Below, piece by piece: positions 39,581 to 48,859 of a stretch of 64,000 nt of DNA. The stretch spans positions 558,001 through 622,000 of the forward strand of contig NZ_JADGMV010000001.1 in assembly GCF_015234355.1 (NCBI RefSeq), read 5' to 3'. Below the pieces are notes generated by a model. The model saw nothing but the letters and a program-made list of their open reading frames with translations, made no database searches and had not been told where the DNA came from. The translations under genes were made by a program, and so were the position numbers. The stretch comes from Psychrobacter sp. NG25 (lineage in GTDB: Bacteria > Pseudomonadota > Gammaproteobacteria > Pseudomonadales > Moraxellaceae). Each line of letters opens with the position of its first letter. Position 1 is the stretch's first letter.

Positions 39581-41269
39581 ATGCAAAAGATATTTCGGGT
39601 GATGATCATCATTGCGATGCTAATCACCGCTTATCTGCTGATTTTGGCATGGCGAGATGATTATGCCGATGCACCAGCGGTAGATGTGCTGCCAGAAACG
39701 ACCACTTCAGTGGGTGCTGACATTCCATCTTCGACCGGTGCAGCAGGTGATATTCCGGCACAGACACAACCTGTCGATAGCGGCACAGTGACTGCGACCC
39801 CTACTCCTGCTAAAGACACAGGTCTAATCACGGTTACGACCGATCGCTATGATATAAAAATCAATCCAGAAGGCGGCGATATTGTTTATGCTGCTCTTAA
39901 GCAATATAACGCGAAGCTCGATAGCAATAAGCCTTTCGTATTGCTAGAAAATAATAGCAATCGTGTATACGTGGCTCAGTCAGGTCTAATTGGTCAAGAT
40001 GGTATTGATACGGCAGAAGGTCGTGCCAATTACAGTCATACTGCCAATAATTATGTAATGGAAGAAGGGCAGCAAACACTGTCTGTACCGCTAACTTACA
40101 AAAAAGATGGCGTGACAATTACCAAGACCTTCACCTTTACTGAAAGTAAGTATCCGATTGATATTAGCTATCAAATTCAAAACACCTCTACCAATGCTTG
40201 GCAAGGTCAGATGTTTGCGCAGCTAAAGCGTGATGACAGTAAAGACCCTGGTACGTCTGACAAAGGCGCATTAAGTATGGCTACTTATTTGGGCGGCGCT
40301 TGGGGTACTCCAGACGATCCTTATAATAAGCTGAAGTTTGGTGACTTTAGTGATGGCGAGTTGACGACGACCAGTGATAAAGGTTGGGTTGGCATCGTGC
40401 AGCATTACTTTGTATCTGCATGGACGCCTGAAAACTTTACGGGTAACTTTTTCAGCCGTGAAACGGGTGATGATTACTTTATTGGTTTTAATAGTCAGCC
40501 TATTAATGTAGCACCAAACAAGCAGTTGACGTTGAATGCCACGTTATATGCTGGTCCAAAAGTACAGTCTGAACTCAAAGAAGTTTCGGTAGGACTCAAC
40601 AAAACGGTCGATTATGGTCTGTTATGGCCAATATCTAAGATCTTGTTTGCTATCTTGGATGGTATTCACAAAATCATCGGTAACTGGGGTTGGTCAATTA
40701 TTCTATTGACGGTTTTAGTTAAAATTGCCTTGATGTGGTTCTCTAACAAGAGCTATTACTCAATGGCAAAAATGCGAGCTATCGGACCGAAACTCAAAGC
40801 GCTCAAAGAAGAGCATGGCGACGATCGTATGAAGATGTCGCAAGAGATGATGGCCATTTATAAAGAAGAGAAAGTCAATCCAATGGCGGGTTGTTTGCCT
40901 ATTCTGATGCAAATGCCGATCTTCTTGGCGTTATATTGGGTGCTGGTCGAAAGTGTTGAGCTGCGCCACGCTCCTTGGATCTTATGGATTCAAGATTTGT
41001 CATCGATGGATCCATGGTTTATTTTGCCGCTACTAATGGGCGCATCCATGTTTATTCAGCAACAGCTTAATCCGCAACCAGCTGATCCAATGCAAGCAAA
41101 GGTTATGAAGTTCTTACCGATTATCTTTACTGCATTCATGCTGTTCTTCCCAGCGGGTCTGGTTCTATACTGGACTGTGAACAACTTATTTAGTATGACT
41201 CAGCAATATATCGTTAATAAAAAAGTTGAAGAAGAGCAAAAGCGCCGTACTGTGAAAGTACTGGACTAA
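39581..41269 (+). CDS. yidC: Membrane protein insertase YidC
   Basis: A 562-residue insertase that places membrane proteins into the inner membrane alone or with SecYEG. It has one N-terminal helix (about residues 5-24), a Thr/Ala/Pro-rich linker and the large periplasmic P1 beta-domain (about 85-340). The conserved five-helix core starts near 345 (YGLLWPISKILFAILDGIHKIIGNWGWSIILLTVLVKIALMW). The core motifs MKMSQEMMAIYKEEKVNPMAGCLPILMQMPIFLALYWVL and FFPAGLVLYWTVNNLFSMTQQYIVNKK are canonical. A GAAAGG ribosome binding site precedes the ATG. A terminator follows, so mnmE is transcribed separately. Confidence 0.97.
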   Translation: MQKIFRVMIIIAMLITAYLLILAWRDDYADAPAVDVLPETTTSVGADIPSSTGAAGDIPAQTQPVDSGTVTATPTPAKDTGLITVTTDRYDIKINPEGGDIVYAALKQYNAKLDSNKPFVLLENNSNRVYVAQSGLIGQDGIDTAEGRANYSHTANNYVMEEGQQTLSVPLTYKKDGVTITKTFTFTESKYPIDISYQIQNTSTNAWQGQMFAQLKRDDSKDPGTSDKGALSMATYLGGAWGTPDDPYNKLKFGDFSDGELTTTSDKGWVGIVQHYFVSAWTPENFTGNFFSRETGDDYFIGFNSQPINVAPNKQLTLNATLYAGPKVQSELKEVSVGLNKTVDYGLLWPISKILFAILDGIHKIIGNWGWSIILLTVLVKIALMWFSNKSYYSMAKMRAIGPKLKALKEEHGDDRMKMSQEMMAIYKEEKVNPMAGCLPILMQMPIFLALYWVLVESVELRHAPWILWIQDLSSMDPWFILPLLMGASMFIQQQLNPQPADPMQAKVMKFLPIIFTAFMLFFPAGLVLYWTVNNLFSMTQQYIVNKKVEEEQKRRTVKVLD

Positions 41270-41294
41270 CTAGCTCTAGCTTGTTAACTGATAG

Positions 41295-41323
41295 AAAACC
41301 ATCGCTACGGCGGTGGTTTTTTT
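41295..41323 (+). terminator. Intrinsic terminator after yidC
   Basis: The stem AAAACCA-T-CGC / GCG-G-TGGTTTT is followed by TTT. Confidence 0.8.
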
Positions 41324-41417
41324 ATGCGTGGCACATATCTATCGCCTTTAACTTATTCTCAATAAAAAATAAAAGAAACGTGCCACATGCTTAAAGTATC
41401 ACTATGTAAAGTTTGCT

Positions 41418-41446
41418 TTGTCAGTCTGTGCTGAGGCGTCTATAAT
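41418..41446 (+). promoter_or_regulatory. Promoter of mnmE
   Basis: TTGTCA (41418-41423) and TATAAT (41441-41446) are spaced by 17 bp, about 27 bp before the likely mnmE start codon. Confidence 0.75.
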
Positions 41447-41472
41447 GGGGTTTTTAGTTATTGAGAGTTATA

Positions 41473-42924
41473 GTGGATTCCCTAGAAAACGCGTCAACCT
41501 CGCATCACTCATCTGATAAACCTAGCTCGGCTGGATTGGCTACGATTGCAGCGATTGCAACACCGCTTGGGCGTGGTGGTGTCGGCGTTATACGTTTGTC
41601 AGGTGCGCGTGCGTATGATATGGCCTGTGCCTTAACAGGTAAGTCTGCCTTTACGCCACGTATGGCCAGTTTTTGCCGATTTTATCAGGCTGACGGCACA
41701 GTGATTGATGAAGGTTTGGTACTGTATTTCAAAGGCCCACATTCATTCACCGGTGAAGATGTAATTGAGCTGCAAGGGCATGGTGGAATGATTTTGCAAA
41801 ACCAATTGCTAGCCCGTGTGTTTGAGTTGGGTGCAAAACAAGCCAGTGCAGGGGAGTTCTCTTATAGAGCTTTTGATAATGACAAATTAGATTTGGTTCA
41901 AGCAGAGGCTATTGCTGATGCGATCGATGCGACCAGTGCGGCGGCAGCTAGTAGTGCTATTCGCTCTCTCAGCGGTGAGTTTTCACAAAAAATTAATCAA
42001 CTATTAGAGCAACTTATTCATCTGCGCTTGCACGTTGAAGCAGCTATTGATTTCCCTGATGAAGAGGACGTAGACTTTTTATCTGATGGTGTGATACAAA
42101 ATAAGCTTGAGCAAACACAAGAAAAAATACAACAAGTACTGGCAACGGCAAAACAAGGCCAGCTGCTACGTGATGGTATTCATGTGGTACTAGCAGGTAG
42201 ACCAAATGCAGGGAAATCAAGCCTGCTCAATCGTCTAGCGGGTCAGGAGAGGGCTATCGTTACTGACGTAGCAGGGACTACTCGTGATACGCTGCAAGAG
42301 ACAGTAGTTCTTAATGGGCTCACACTTCATTTGACTGATACAGCAGGTCTACGTGACACAGAAGACACAGTAGAGCGTATTGGTATTGAGCGTGCACGCA
42401 CGGCCATTACTCAGGCTGATATGCTACTCATGGTCTATGATGTTACCCGTGATCTTGAGGAAGAAAGCACACCGCTACAGCTTGCAGAGCAATTATTTGG
42501 CGAGTTGCCAGAGGCTAAACGGTTATTGATTATTGCTAATAAAAGTGATCTATTGAACGACAGTAAACGCGAGCGCACTATTTCCACTTCGCAAGCTAAA
42601 ATAGAAAATCGTGGCTATGAACAAGTAAATGTTTCATGTGAAACAGGCATTGGCATCGATAATTTAGTCGAAACATTGTGTGCTAAAGTGGGTTTTCATC
42701 CACCAGAAAATAGTCTCATTGCTCGTACAAGACATCTAGATGCCCTTAGGCGGACGGCTGATTATCTGGTCGAAGCACACGAACAGTTAACAGTCTTTCA
42801 AGCAGGAGAGTTAGTTGCTGACAGCTTACGTCAAGCACAGCGCAGTCTGGGCGAGATTACAGGTGAGTTTAGTGCTGATGACCTACTGGGTAAGATTTTT
42901 GGTAGCTTTTGTATTGGTAAATAA
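41473..42924 (+). CDS. mnmE: tRNA modification GTPase MnmE
   Basis: The GTPase partner of MnmG for cmnm5U34 of tRNAs. I choose GTG at 41473 because TTGAGAG just upstream is a fair ribosome binding site and the -10 lies 27 bp before it; an in-frame TTG exists at 41461. The folate-binding N-terminus has ATIAAIATPLGRGGVGVIRLSG. The G domain follows: G1 AGRPNAGKSSLLN, G2/G3 VTDVAGTTRDTLQE and LTDTAGLRDT, G4 ANKSD. The protein ends GKIFGSFCIGK with the essential C-terminal cysteine. A parS-like sequence lies within it (42630-42645). Confidence 0.96.
   Translation: MDSLENASTSHHSSDKPSSAGLATIAAIATPLGRGGVGVIRLSGARAYDMACALTGKSAFTPRMASFCRFYQADGTVIDEGLVLYFKGPHSFTGEDVIELQGHGGMILQNQLLARVFELGAKQASAGEFSYRAFDNDKLDLVQAEAIADAIDATSAAAASSAIRSLSGEFSQKINQLLEQLIHLRLHVEAAIDFPDEEDVDFLSDGVIQNKLEQTQEKIQQVLATAKQGQLLRDGIHVVLAGRPNAGKSSLLNRLAGQERAIVTDVAGTTRDTLQETVVLNGLTLHLTDTAGLRDTEDTVERIGIERARTAITQADMLLMVYDVTRDLEEESTPLQLAEQLFGELPEAKRLLIIANKSDLLNDSKRERTISTSQAKIENRGYEQVNVSCETGIGIDNLVETLCAKVGFHPPENSLIARTRHLDALRRTADYLVEAHEQLTVFQAGELVADSLRQAQRSLGEITGEFSADDLLGKIFGSFCIGK
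42630..42645. other. parS-like ParB site (inside mnmE)
   Basis: TGTTTCATGTGAAACA: one central mismatch to parS. It is read here in a frame giving NVSCETG, different from the frame used by the copies in recF. Confidence 0.5.
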
Positions 42925-43008
42925 CAGAGTATTACTATGATGTACTTATCTAGCATAGGTCTCATAAATAAAGACTTTTACTCTCAATATTAAAACAAGG
43001 AAAATGCG

Positions 43009-43488
43009 ATGCACTGTCCGTATTGTAATGCGTCAGAGACTAAGGTTATTGACTCGCGTCTTGCTGCGGAAGGTGCACAAGTTCGCCGCCGCCGCTCATG
43101 CAATAGTTGTCAAGAGCGGTTTACGACCTTTGAGATGGTCGAAGTCGTGATGCCAAGAATTATCAAATCAAGTGGCAAGATTGAGCCTTATGATAATGAA
43201 AAATTACGTCGTTCTATCTTACTGCCTCTACAAAAGCGCCCTATCACGATTGATGAGCAAGAAGCGATGATTAGCCGAATTGAGAAGCGTGTTAGACAAA
43301 TGGGTGAGCGCGAGATCAGTAGTAAGGTCTTAGGTGAAATCATCATGAGTGAGCTCAAAACGCTAGATGATGTCGCTTATGTGCGCTTTGCTAGTGTCTA
43401 TAGAGACTTTCAAGATATAGATGCTTTTCATCAAGAGATTGCAAATATCCGCCCAAATGAAAAACAATCGAACGAAACTGATAAATAA
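43009..43488 (+). CDS. nrdR: Transcriptional repressor NrdR
   Basis: A 159-residue repressor of ribonucleotide reductase genes that senses ATP/dATP. The zinc ribbon is [15 protein letters not shown]...[16 protein letters not shown] (cysteines at about 3, 6, 31 and 34). The ATP-cone follows: [32 protein letters not shown] near residue 48. Length and both domains are normal. An AAGGAAA ribosome binding site precedes the ATG. In many proteobacteria nrdR precedes ribD, as here; ribD begins 80 bp downstream. Confidence 0.97.
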   Translation: MHCPYCNASETKVIDSRLAAEGAQVRRRRSCNSCQERFTTFEMVEVVMPRIIKSSGKIEPYDNEKLRRSILLPLQKRPITIDEQEAMISRIEKRVRQMGEREISSKVLGEIIMSELKTLDDVAYVRFASVYRDFQDIDAFHQEIANIRPNEKQSNETDK

Positions 43489-43568
43489 GTCATAGTTACT
43501 CTATTAATCAGGTCTCAAATACTTACTTTCTTATATAGAACCCTCAATCATTGATTAAGTCTACCGCT

Positions 43569-44624
43569 ATGTCTCTTCAAAACCATGCTCAAGATGCACA
43601 AGATCGCTACTTTATGATGCTTGCTATTGAGCAGGCGAAGCAAGGTTTGTATACCACAAGGCCCAATCCTGCAGTGGGCTGTGTCATCGTCCAAGCAGGG
43701 GAAGTAGTCGGACAAGGGTTTCATCCTAAAGCGGGTGAGCCTCATGCAGAAGTATTTGCGCTCAAAGAAGCAGGTATGAAGGCAGTAGGAGCCACAGCTT
43801 ATGTAACTTTAGAGCCTTGTAGTCATACAGGGCGTACACCACCTTGCGCATTGGGTCTCATTAATGCGGGCATAAAGCGTGTTGTAATAGCAGGCCTCGA
43901 CCCTAATCCACAGGTCGCTGGACGCGGTGTCGTGTTGTTAGAGCAGGCTGGTATTGAGGTTGTCGTTGGTGTACTGACAGAGCAAGCAGAAGCATTGAAT
44001 CGTGGGTTTTTAAAGGCGATGCGTACTCAGATGCCTTATGTACGTCTTAAGATTGCTACGAGTTTGGACGGTCGCACAGCGATGGCATCTGGTGAGTCGA
44101 AATGGATTACGTCAACAGCTGCCCGTGAAGACGTGCAGAAACTACGCGCACAAAGTGGTGCGATTATTACAGGTAGTGAAACGGTTATTGCAGACGATCC
44201 ACAGCTCAATGTACGTTCTGGAAAATTGGGTGTTTCACCTGAGCAAGTGCCACCACTTCTCGTAGTAGTGCTAGATAGACGTCAACGGCTAGCGCATAAT
44301 CCAGAGTCCGATCAGCAGTTATGTCGTCTTCCCAGTACGCTATATTGGCGTACAGAGGATCTGACTACGTTATTAAAAACCTTAGTTAGTGAATATCAGT
44401 GTTATGACGTACTGGTAGAGGCTGGTGCTAGCGTCGCTGGCAGCTTTCTGAGCCAACAATTTGTGGATGAGTTGATTGTCTATCAAGCACCTTGTTTATT
44501 GGGTGCACAGGCCAAACCGATGGTCGAGTTCAATCCGCTGTCTTTAGCAGAGCAGCTACGTTTTAGTGTTAGTAGCCATGAACAGGTAGGCTCTGATCTT
44601 AAGTTAACGCTGCTACCTCTATAA
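43569..44624 (+). CDS. ribD: Bifunctional riboflavin deaminase/reductase RibD
   Basis: A 351-residue two-domain enzyme that deaminates and then reduces the pyrimidine intermediate of riboflavin synthesis. I start at ATG 43569 (MSLQNHAQDAQDRYFM); a TTG 18 bp upstream is in frame but poorer. The deaminase zinc site is HAEVFALKEAG...PCSHTGRTPPC at about residues 55-90. The reductase domain begins with PYVRLKIATSLDGRTAMASGESKWIT (about 154-179) and has VLVEAGASVAGSFL near 280. Length is normal. ribE follows after a 420-bp gap rather than directly. Confidence 0.96.
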   Translation: MSLQNHAQDAQDRYFMMLAIEQAKQGLYTTRPNPAVGCVIVQAGEVVGQGFHPKAGEPHAEVFALKEAGMKAVGATAYVTLEPCSHTGRTPPCALGLINAGIKRVVIAGLDPNPQVAGRGVVLLEQAGIEVVVGVLTEQAEALNRGFLKAMRTQMPYVRLKIATSLDGRTAMASGESKWITSTAAREDVQKLRAQSGAIITGSETVIADDPQLNVRSGKLGVSPEQVPPLLVVVLDRRQRLAHNPESDQQLCRLPSTLYWRTEDLTTLLKTLVSEYQCYDVLVEAGASVAGSFLSQQFVDELIVYQAPCLLGAQAKPMVEFNPLSLAEQLRFSVSSHEQVGSDLKLTLLPL

Positions 44625-44702
44625 GCCATTGAGTATAAAGGGTTTATCCATAATTTATATCTGATGTGGGCTAAATGTGGATAAGTAGCGCTATATAGCT
44701 CA

Positions 44703-44718
44703 GGTTTCACATGAAACT
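44703..44718. other. Weak parS-like site
   Basis: GGTTTCACATGAAACT: the inner 14-mer GTTTCACATGAAAC fits, with mismatches at the centre and both ends. It touches a near-DnaA box. Confidence 0.35.
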
Positions 44719-44729
44719 GTGTATAACTT

Positions 44730-44745
44730 AGTTTCACATGGAACT
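44730..44745. other. Weak parS-like site
   Basis: AGTTTCACATGGAACT is similar, with a central A and three other mismatches. It lies 11 bp from the previous one. Confidence 0.3.
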
Positions 44746-45046
44746 TATTATTTCTCTTTCTGTGTGACAATGGATTTAATTATATTAAAATCAATGACTT
44801 AACTATCAAACCTAGCTTTTTAATCCTAGTCTCAATTTTTACTTTCCTGTGGATAACTTGATATTCTCGAGGGGTTTTGGCTTGCTAAGGGTTGATTTAT
44901 CACTACTTATCCACAAGTTATCCCATATTGAGCATAGAATTGGCTTAGGTTTCACTAAAAACCTGGCCTGAGTGGATACCACTAAAATACGAATGAATTA
45001 AAATATATTGTCGATAACGGCAATGTCACAAAGAGATGAGGCCAAT

Positions 45047-45721
45047 ATGTTTACTGGAATTATAGAGAGTGTAGGAAAAGTAAAATCTATGCAGCCTACG
45101 GGCGGTGATATACGTTTGACAATAGAATCTAATGATTTAGATTTCAGTGATGTGAAGCTAGGAGATTCTATTGCCTCAAATGGTATTTGTTTGACGGTGG
45201 TAGAGTTCGGTAGCAATTATTATTCTGTTGATGTTTCACGTGAGACTATCGCTCGTACAGCATTAGAGACTTTAAAACCTGGTCATATTGTCAATTTAGA
45301 AAAAGCCATGTTGCCAACAACACGTTTCGGTGGTCACATTGTGGCTGGTCACGTAGATGGAGTCGGGGTAGTAAGCAAGCTCCAGCAAGATGCACGCTCT
45401 ATCTATATTGAAATCGAAATACCACAAGAGCTGGCACATTACACAGCGACGAAAGGTTCTATTACGATTGATGGCATTAGCCTAACAACCAACCTTGTAC
45501 GTGACAACATTGTTTCTTTAAATATTATTCCACATACATCACAAGTGACCAATATCGCTAAACATTGGCTGGTTGGAAACAAAGTGAATATCGAAGTGGA
45601 CATCGTTGCACGCTATTTAGAGCGTTTATTGAATAAGTCGCAAACTGGCGGTATGAATGCGCCAAGTCCACAAAGTCAGATTACGGAAGCTTTCTTAGCA
45701 GATAATGGCTTTATGAAGTAA
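45047..45721 (+). CDS. ribE: Riboflavin synthase (alpha subunit)
   Basis: The last enzyme of riboflavin synthesis, dismutating two lumazine molecules. I start at ATG 45047 (MFTGIIESVGK), the family start, preceded by GATGAGG; the open frame extends to a TTG 39 bp earlier. The two homologous barrels are visible: MFTGIIESVGKVKSMQ...NGICLTVVEF...NLEKAM, and then the repeat GHIVAGHVDGVGVVSKLQ...GSITIDGISLTTN...KVNIEVDIVARYLERLL. 224 residues is normal. Gene names vary (ribE/ribC). A parS-like site lies at 45232-45247. Confidence 0.96.
   Translation: MFTGIIESVGKVKSMQPTGGDIRLTIESNDLDFSDVKLGDSIASNGICLTVVEFGSNYYSVDVSRETIARTALETLKPGHIVNLEKAMLPTTRFGGHIVAGHVDGVGVVSKLQQDARSIYIEIEIPQELAHYTATKGSITIDGISLTTNLVRDNIVSLNIIPHTSQVTNIAKHWLVGNKVNIEVDIVARYLERLLNKSQTGGMNAPSPQSQITEAFLADNGFMK
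45232..45247. other. parS-like ParB site (inside ribE)
   Basis: TGTTTCACGTGAGACT keeps CACGTG with two mismatches on the right half. It encodes DVSRETI in ribE. Confidence 0.4.
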
Positions 45722-45750
45722 TCGCTAACCATATAAAAATAAGTATTTGA

Positions 45751-45789
45751 GCAATTGAGTAGCTGCCTAATAACATACTACTCAATTGC
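45751..45789. terminator. Hairpin between convergent ribE and the kinase gene
   Basis: A perfect 12-bp stem GCAATTGAGTAG / CTACTCAATTGC with a 15-base loop. It lacks a T-tract on either side, so it could be a weak bidirectional terminator or a processing element. Confidence 0.5.
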
Positions 45790-45803
45790 AATTAGCGTGA
45801 TTT

Positions 45804-48644
45804 TTATGCTTCTATTAAGCGACCTAATACGGCTTCCAATTCTTTCTTATTAATCGGTTTAGATAGAAAATCATCCATTCCTACGTGCATACAAGCATCA
45901 CGATCTTCTTGTGCATTGTTTGCCGTCAGCGCCACGATAGGAATATCGTCATCTTGCGCACGGATAGCACGAGTAGCCTGCAACCCATCCATGACAGGCA
46001 TTCTACAATCCATCAAGATAAGGGAAATATCCTGACGCTGCTCTTTCAGTTTGTGTAATGCTTGCTGACCATCTTCTGCGACAACACTACGGTAGCCTAG
46101 TTTGCTCAATATTTTGCAGGTTATTTTTTGATTGGTTGGACTGTCTTCTGCTACTAAAATAAGTGGTGACAAGGTTTCTGGTTTTGGTTCAGCTATGTCT
46201 ATTGGTTGTTGGTTACTCTCTTTTTCACAGCTGATAGGTGCTGTAAGCTTTTGCCTAGATGATATCGTTAAGCGTAGCAGTTCAGAAACCAGTAAGTTAG
46301 CATCTAGTGGTTTGGTCAAAAATCCATCATATTTGTCTAATAGTACAGACGGAATATGACGTTCAGGCTTCATGCTAAATAATAATTTTGGTAATAAAGG
46401 CGTCGCTAGCAAGTCGTTCAAAGCCTGAAGCTTATCGCTATTATTGAGTGTTTTATATTTCCAATCTATTTGCTTCTCTACTATATCTGTTTCTATATTT
46501 TGAGAGTTGTCATCATTATCAGTTAAAGTGATGGTTTTGTAGTACTCATAATCCAATAATAGGATAGGCGTGAGCATCTGCTGGTTCTGTACTAATGTAT
46601 TTGTTAATTGTCTTAAGGTGGCTAAGTCTACAGCGGTATGAATAGTCATCGGGATGGCTAAGTGCTTGCACAATCGCTGTAAATTTTCAGCAACAAGTGG
46701 TTGCTCGATGACAGCGATGAGGTGGATGCCACTTAAATGTTGATTCTGATGATATACCGGTTGATAGTTAGGGCGGCGGCAAGGGAGATAGACATTAAAT
46801 ATACTCTCCTTGCCCATCGTACTTTTCAACTCGATAAAACCGCCTAATAATTGTGCAAAGCTATTGGCATTATCTAACCCTGTGCCTGCTTGCTCAGTAG
46901 CTTGACTTGATTTGTTATTATCTAGATTGGTTTCTTTATTAAAAACAGTGATGAGCTGATTTTTTTTATCAGCATCAATGCCTATCCCTGTATCTTTTAT
47001 ACTAAAGTGAATCCAGTGGGACGCGTGAGTAGGTATCATAGTATTACGGGTAGGAAGGACACGGTCGTTATTTACGCGCTTGACCTGCTCTTCTGTGACA
47101 CGATCTATCGTGAGCGCAACATAGCCTGAAGTTGTAAATTTTATGGCATTTTTCAATAAATCTAATAGGATGTGACGTAAGCGAACACCATCAGTATCAA
47201 TGTAACGTGGGCAATCTGGGGCAAAGAAGTAAATCAACTCCAATCCCTGCTGTCTTATATCATTGATGACTAGATTATTAGCTTCCTTAGTCAATTTATA
47301 AATATCAACAGGTTCAATATTCAGTCGACTTTTTCTAACTTCAATATTGCCAACATGCAATGTGTCATTGATCAAGGTTAGCATGTCTTGGCTGTTTCTT
47401 ATCAGAATATCTAACGACCTATTTTGCCTAGCATCTAGATTATTAGGATCGATAGGTTCAAGGGTATCGATCATTGCCTCTATCGGTACACGCAGCTTAT
47501 GACCGATAACAAGACGGAGCTTATAGAATTCGTCAAGCTTAGATTTCAGCTGTTTGTTTTTTTGCTGCAATTGCTCGTTTTGCTTAACAATTTCATTGAT
47601 GTTGTTAAAAATTACTGTAAAGCCGTGAACTTGTCCGTGTTCACCGAACCATGGCGTGATATTTAATTGATAGGCTTGCTTATCCTTTAATCCATAAACG
47701 CTCAAGGTACGAGTGACACGTAAATTAGACAATGTTTGTAGTAGCGACTGAGTAGACTCATCTTTACCTGCGACGAAGTCCGTTAGCTCATAGGTTTTGT
47801 CACTCTCAGAGGGACAAATAAATATTTGGTCAAACCGTTGATTGCAAAAACTAATCTGACCATGACGCATAATCATAATCATCGGCAATGGTGCTTGGTT
47901 TACCAAACGCTCAAGACGGTGTGTGAGGGTTTTTATACGGCGATAGTTACTGTGTAGTTGATAGCTGACACGGCTCAGCGCATGACCCAAACGCAAAAAC
48001 TCAGGCGTGGATTTTTTATATAGAAAAGGTGGGGTGCTATAAACCTCTTGTTTATGACTGTTTAAGCTGTCGGTATAACTTATTAGCTGTTCCCAATTGA
48101 TGCGGCGATTGAGCATATAGAGTAACGCGATCACAAAAAGTATAATCGCTGTCATCAGCGGTAACCAATATCGGTAAGATATCCAGTCAATGATAAGCGG
48201 TTTATGACGTAATATAATATAAATTTGATGACCACTTTTGAGCTTGATGGTGCCTGTCAAGTTACTGCTGTTAAGCTTATAGGCGCTATGACTACTATTA
48301 TCAATAGGTGACGATGTAATAGTGGGAAAGCTGACGGTAGGGAAAGCACGCTCATTTGGACGGGTATAGCGGTGAATATAAGTCTGACCAGATGGCATCA
48401 TAAACACCAACTGATAGCTGATACCCTCAAAGGCAAGCTGCTTCAAAAATCTGTCAATTTCAGGGTTTAGTGGGCCCGCATGTTCAGTGATTTCATGTTG
48501 TAATGAGTAAAAGGTATTGATACTTTGTTGTTCACTGTTTGTCTTTATTTCGTGAAAAAGCGTGAAGTAATACAGCACTAGCATCACTAGCAACGTCAGT
48601 GCATAAAATATAAGTAAGCGCTTTAAGGACTGAAATTGTTGCAT
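45804..48644 (-). CDS. Hybrid sensor histidine kinase (BarA/GacS-like)
   Basis: A 946-residue inner-membrane sensor kinase. Two helices (about 10-28 and 158-180) frame a periplasmic domain of about 130 residues. A PAS-like segment (PLPMIMIMRHGQISFCNQRFDQIF) and a coiled coil (QLQQKNKQLKSKL) follow. The phosphorylation box is GHKLRVPIEAMID (His near 380), with K and V where S-H-E-L-R-T-P has E and T. ATPase motifs include LLDLLKNAIKFTTSG, KDTGIGID and GTGLDNANSFAQLLGG. A degenerate receiver-like region (about 640-780) precedes an intact C-terminal receiver (LVAEDSPTNQKIT, Asp near 877 in LMDCRMPVMDG). No Hpt domain follows. The partner is not nearby. Confidence 0.87.
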   Translation of the reverse strand: MQQFQSLKRLLIFYALTLLVMLVLYYFTLFHEIKTNSEQQSINTFYSLQHEITEHAGPLNPEIDRFLKQLAFEGISYQLVFMMPSGQTYIHRYTRPNERAFPTVSFPTITSSPIDNSSHSAYKLNSSNLTGTIKLKSGHQIYIILRHKPLIIDWISYRYWLPLMTAIILFVIALLYMLNRRINWEQLISYTDSLNSHKQEVYSTPPFLYKKSTPEFLRLGHALSRVSYQLHSNYRRIKTLTHRLERLVNQAPLPMIMIMRHGQISFCNQRFDQIFICPSESDKTYELTDFVAGKDESTQSLLQTLSNLRVTRTLSVYGLKDKQAYQLNITPWFGEHGQVHGFTVIFNNINEIVKQNEQLQQKNKQLKSKLDEFYKLRLVIGHKLRVPIEAMIDTLEPIDPNNLDARQNRSLDILIRNSQDMLTLINDTLHVGNIEVRKSRLNIEPVDIYKLTKEANNLVINDIRQQGLELIYFFAPDCPRYIDTDGVRLRHILLDLLKNAIKFTTSGYVALTIDRVTEEQVKRVNNDRVLPTRNTMIPTHASHWIHFSIKDTGIGIDADKKNQLITVFNKETNLDNNKSSQATEQAGTGLDNANSFAQLLGGFIELKSTMGKESIFNVYLPCRRPNYQPVYHQNQHLSGIHLIAVIEQPLVAENLQRLCKHLAIPMTIHTAVDLATLRQLTNTLVQNQQMLTPILLLDYEYYKTITLTDNDDNSQNIETDIVEKQIDWKYKTLNNSDKLQALNDLLATPLLPKLLFSMKPERHIPSVLLDKYDGFLTKPLDANLLVSELLRLTISSRQKLTAPISCEKESNQQPIDIAEPKPETLSPLILVAEDSPTNQKITCKILSKLGYRSVVAEDGQQALHKLKEQRQDISLILMDCRMPVMDGLQATRAIRAQDDDIPIVALTANNAQEDRDACMHVGMDDFLSKPINKKELEAVLGRLIEA

Positions 48645-48859
48645 GAAAACGTGGTCCTATATCGACACGAAAAAACATAGTGAGTGAATCGTAAGTTTGA
48701 ATCAATAGGTAGCTTGCTTGCTTAATTCCTTATGGTTTTAAGTTCTTTAGCTATTATAAAGACAAACGGTGTCATTAGTAACGTCCCATTGCTACGGTTA
48801 CAATCATGGCACAACGTTGTAAACTCACCTATAATGAGCAACTTAACCTTATATAATGC

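Larger units (their letters stand above)
44625..45046. other. DnaA-box and parS-like cluster between ribD and ribE
   Basis: This AT-rich gap has exact DnaA boxes TGTGGATAA at 44676-44684 and 44848-44856 and TTATCCACA at 44907-44915. Near-boxes lie at 44643 (TTATCCATA), 44718 (TGTGTATAA) and 44918. Two parS-like sequences are interleaved (44703-44718 and 44730-44745). No FMN riboswitch pattern and no gene were seen. This density is far above chance for a gap of this size and resembles oriC, about 7 kb away. Confidence 0.6.

Noticed and set aside
44625..45046. FMN riboswitch before ribE
   Set aside because: The gap lacks the conserved RFN-element segments; the content is DnaA boxes and parS-like sites instead.
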